Part shown: piece by piece, positions 43,417-43,701 of the stretch | How positions within the stretch are numbered: the first letter of the stretch is position 1 | Layout: each line of letters opens with the position of its first letter | Origin: Chloroflexota bacterium | GTDB lineage: Bacteria > Chloroflexota > Dehalococcoidia > UBA2979 | Length of the DNA stretch: 43,701 bases | Direction of reading: 5' to 3' | Assembly: GCA_002718395.1 (NCBI GenBank) | Contig: PBEG01000023.1 | Location: 1-43,701, forward strand | Made by a program: the position numbers and the translations under genes | The notes under the pieces: model-generated | Seen by the model: only the letters and a program-made list of their open reading frames with translations | Told to the model about the DNA's origin: nothing | The model's database searches: none

Positions 43417-43701
43417 ATGACAGATCAAGAAAATAATGCATTTAAAGTAATTGATGTTCATGAAGCAAAGTCTATGATTGATACTGAAGATGTACAAATT
43501 ATTGACAGCAGGGAATCAGATGAACATGAATCTGGTCATGTTCCTAACTCGATAAATATTCCACATATGGAAACCTTCAATAGGATATCTGAAATCGCCA
43601 CAGACAAACCAGTTTTATTCATATGTAAAGCAGGGCAAAGATCTGCTGTTGCAGCAGAATTTGCTTTTGCAGCAGGACTTACTAATGATTTATATAATGT
43701 A
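43417..43701 (+). CDS. Rhodanese-domain protein, cut by the window edge
   Basis: From ATG 43417, preceded by AAGGGG, an open frame of 95 codons runs to the end of the window. It reads as a rhodanese domain: VIDVHEAKSMIDTEDVQIIDSRESDEHESGHVPNSINIP and the active loop CKAGQRS with the persulfide Cys. The C-terminus is missing, so fusion to another domain cannot be excluded. It is absent from the ORF track. Sulfur transfer is likely; the acceptor is unknown. Confidence 0.88.
   Translation, partial: MTDQENNAFKVIDVHEAKSMIDTEDVQIIDSRESDEHESGHVPNSINIPHMETFNRISEIATDKPVLFICKAGQRSAVAAEFAFAAGLTNDLYNV

Overview
The window is AT-rich throughout, densely packed, and reads as one continuous bacterial chromosome segment. 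I see no insertion sequence, prophage, CRISPR array or composition island, and no gap between genes longer than about 230 bases. The gene mix suggests a free-living aerobic bacterium, most likely a marine Chloroflexota lineage of the SAR202 type. The clues are a complete System I (Ccm) cytochrome c maturation operon beside a caa3-type oxidase, a DivIVA/SepIVA-like coiled-coil gene after rsmD-coaD, and scattered catabolic enzymes (LLM flavin monooxygenase, D-2-hydroxyacid dehydrogenases, RidA, amidase, SDR, MDR reductase). This placement is inference; I could not run a phylogeny. TTG and GTG starts are common, and several listed ORFs begin upstream of a better start that follows a Shine-Dalgarno site.

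Layout. Bases 97-3811 (+): a membrane-anchored degenerate GH18-like protein, rsmD, coaD and a DivIVA-like protein. 3828-6299 (-): leuS. 6530-11306 (+): an MMPL transporter, a VOC protein, an LLM flavin monooxygenase and a 2-hydroxyacid dehydrogenase. 11335-12174 (-): rsmG and tRNA-Ala(GGC). 12298-12786 (+): greA. 12779-20180 (-): one tight operon, ccmG-ccmE-ccmF-ccmH-unknown-ccmA-ccmB-ccmC-ccmD-ctaB, which makes c-type cytochromes and heme O. Divergent from it, 20347-24205 (+) holds coxB (lipoprotein fused to cytochrome c), coxA, coxC and coxD. The two units work together: Ccm attaches heme to the CoxB cytochrome domain and CtaB starts heme a synthesis for CoxA.

24242-31643 carries nadE, a ROK-like protein without its catalytic motifs, a divergent DHPS-like protein, a small unknown gene with an SDR, an amidase, an MDR reductase and a single-chain triple RidA protein. 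31740-33627 (+) is the most interesting stretch. A GrdB-family gene is interrupted by an in-frame TGA at the expected UxxC redox site and is followed by a SECIS-like hairpin, so I read it as a selenoprotein of 290 residues. A small unknown gene and a lipoate-ligase-like gene follow. 33628-39115 (-) holds a membrane protein, a HAD hydrolase, mfd and pth. 39243-41380 (+) encodes the two subunits of an ADP-forming acyl-CoA synthetase. The end holds a small HTH protein, pyrE, a second 2-hydroxyacid dehydrogenase and a rhodanese-domain gene cut by the window edge.

The ORF track missed or split three things: ccmD (13678-13809), the selenoprotein (given as two ORFs) and the truncated rhodanese gene at the right end.
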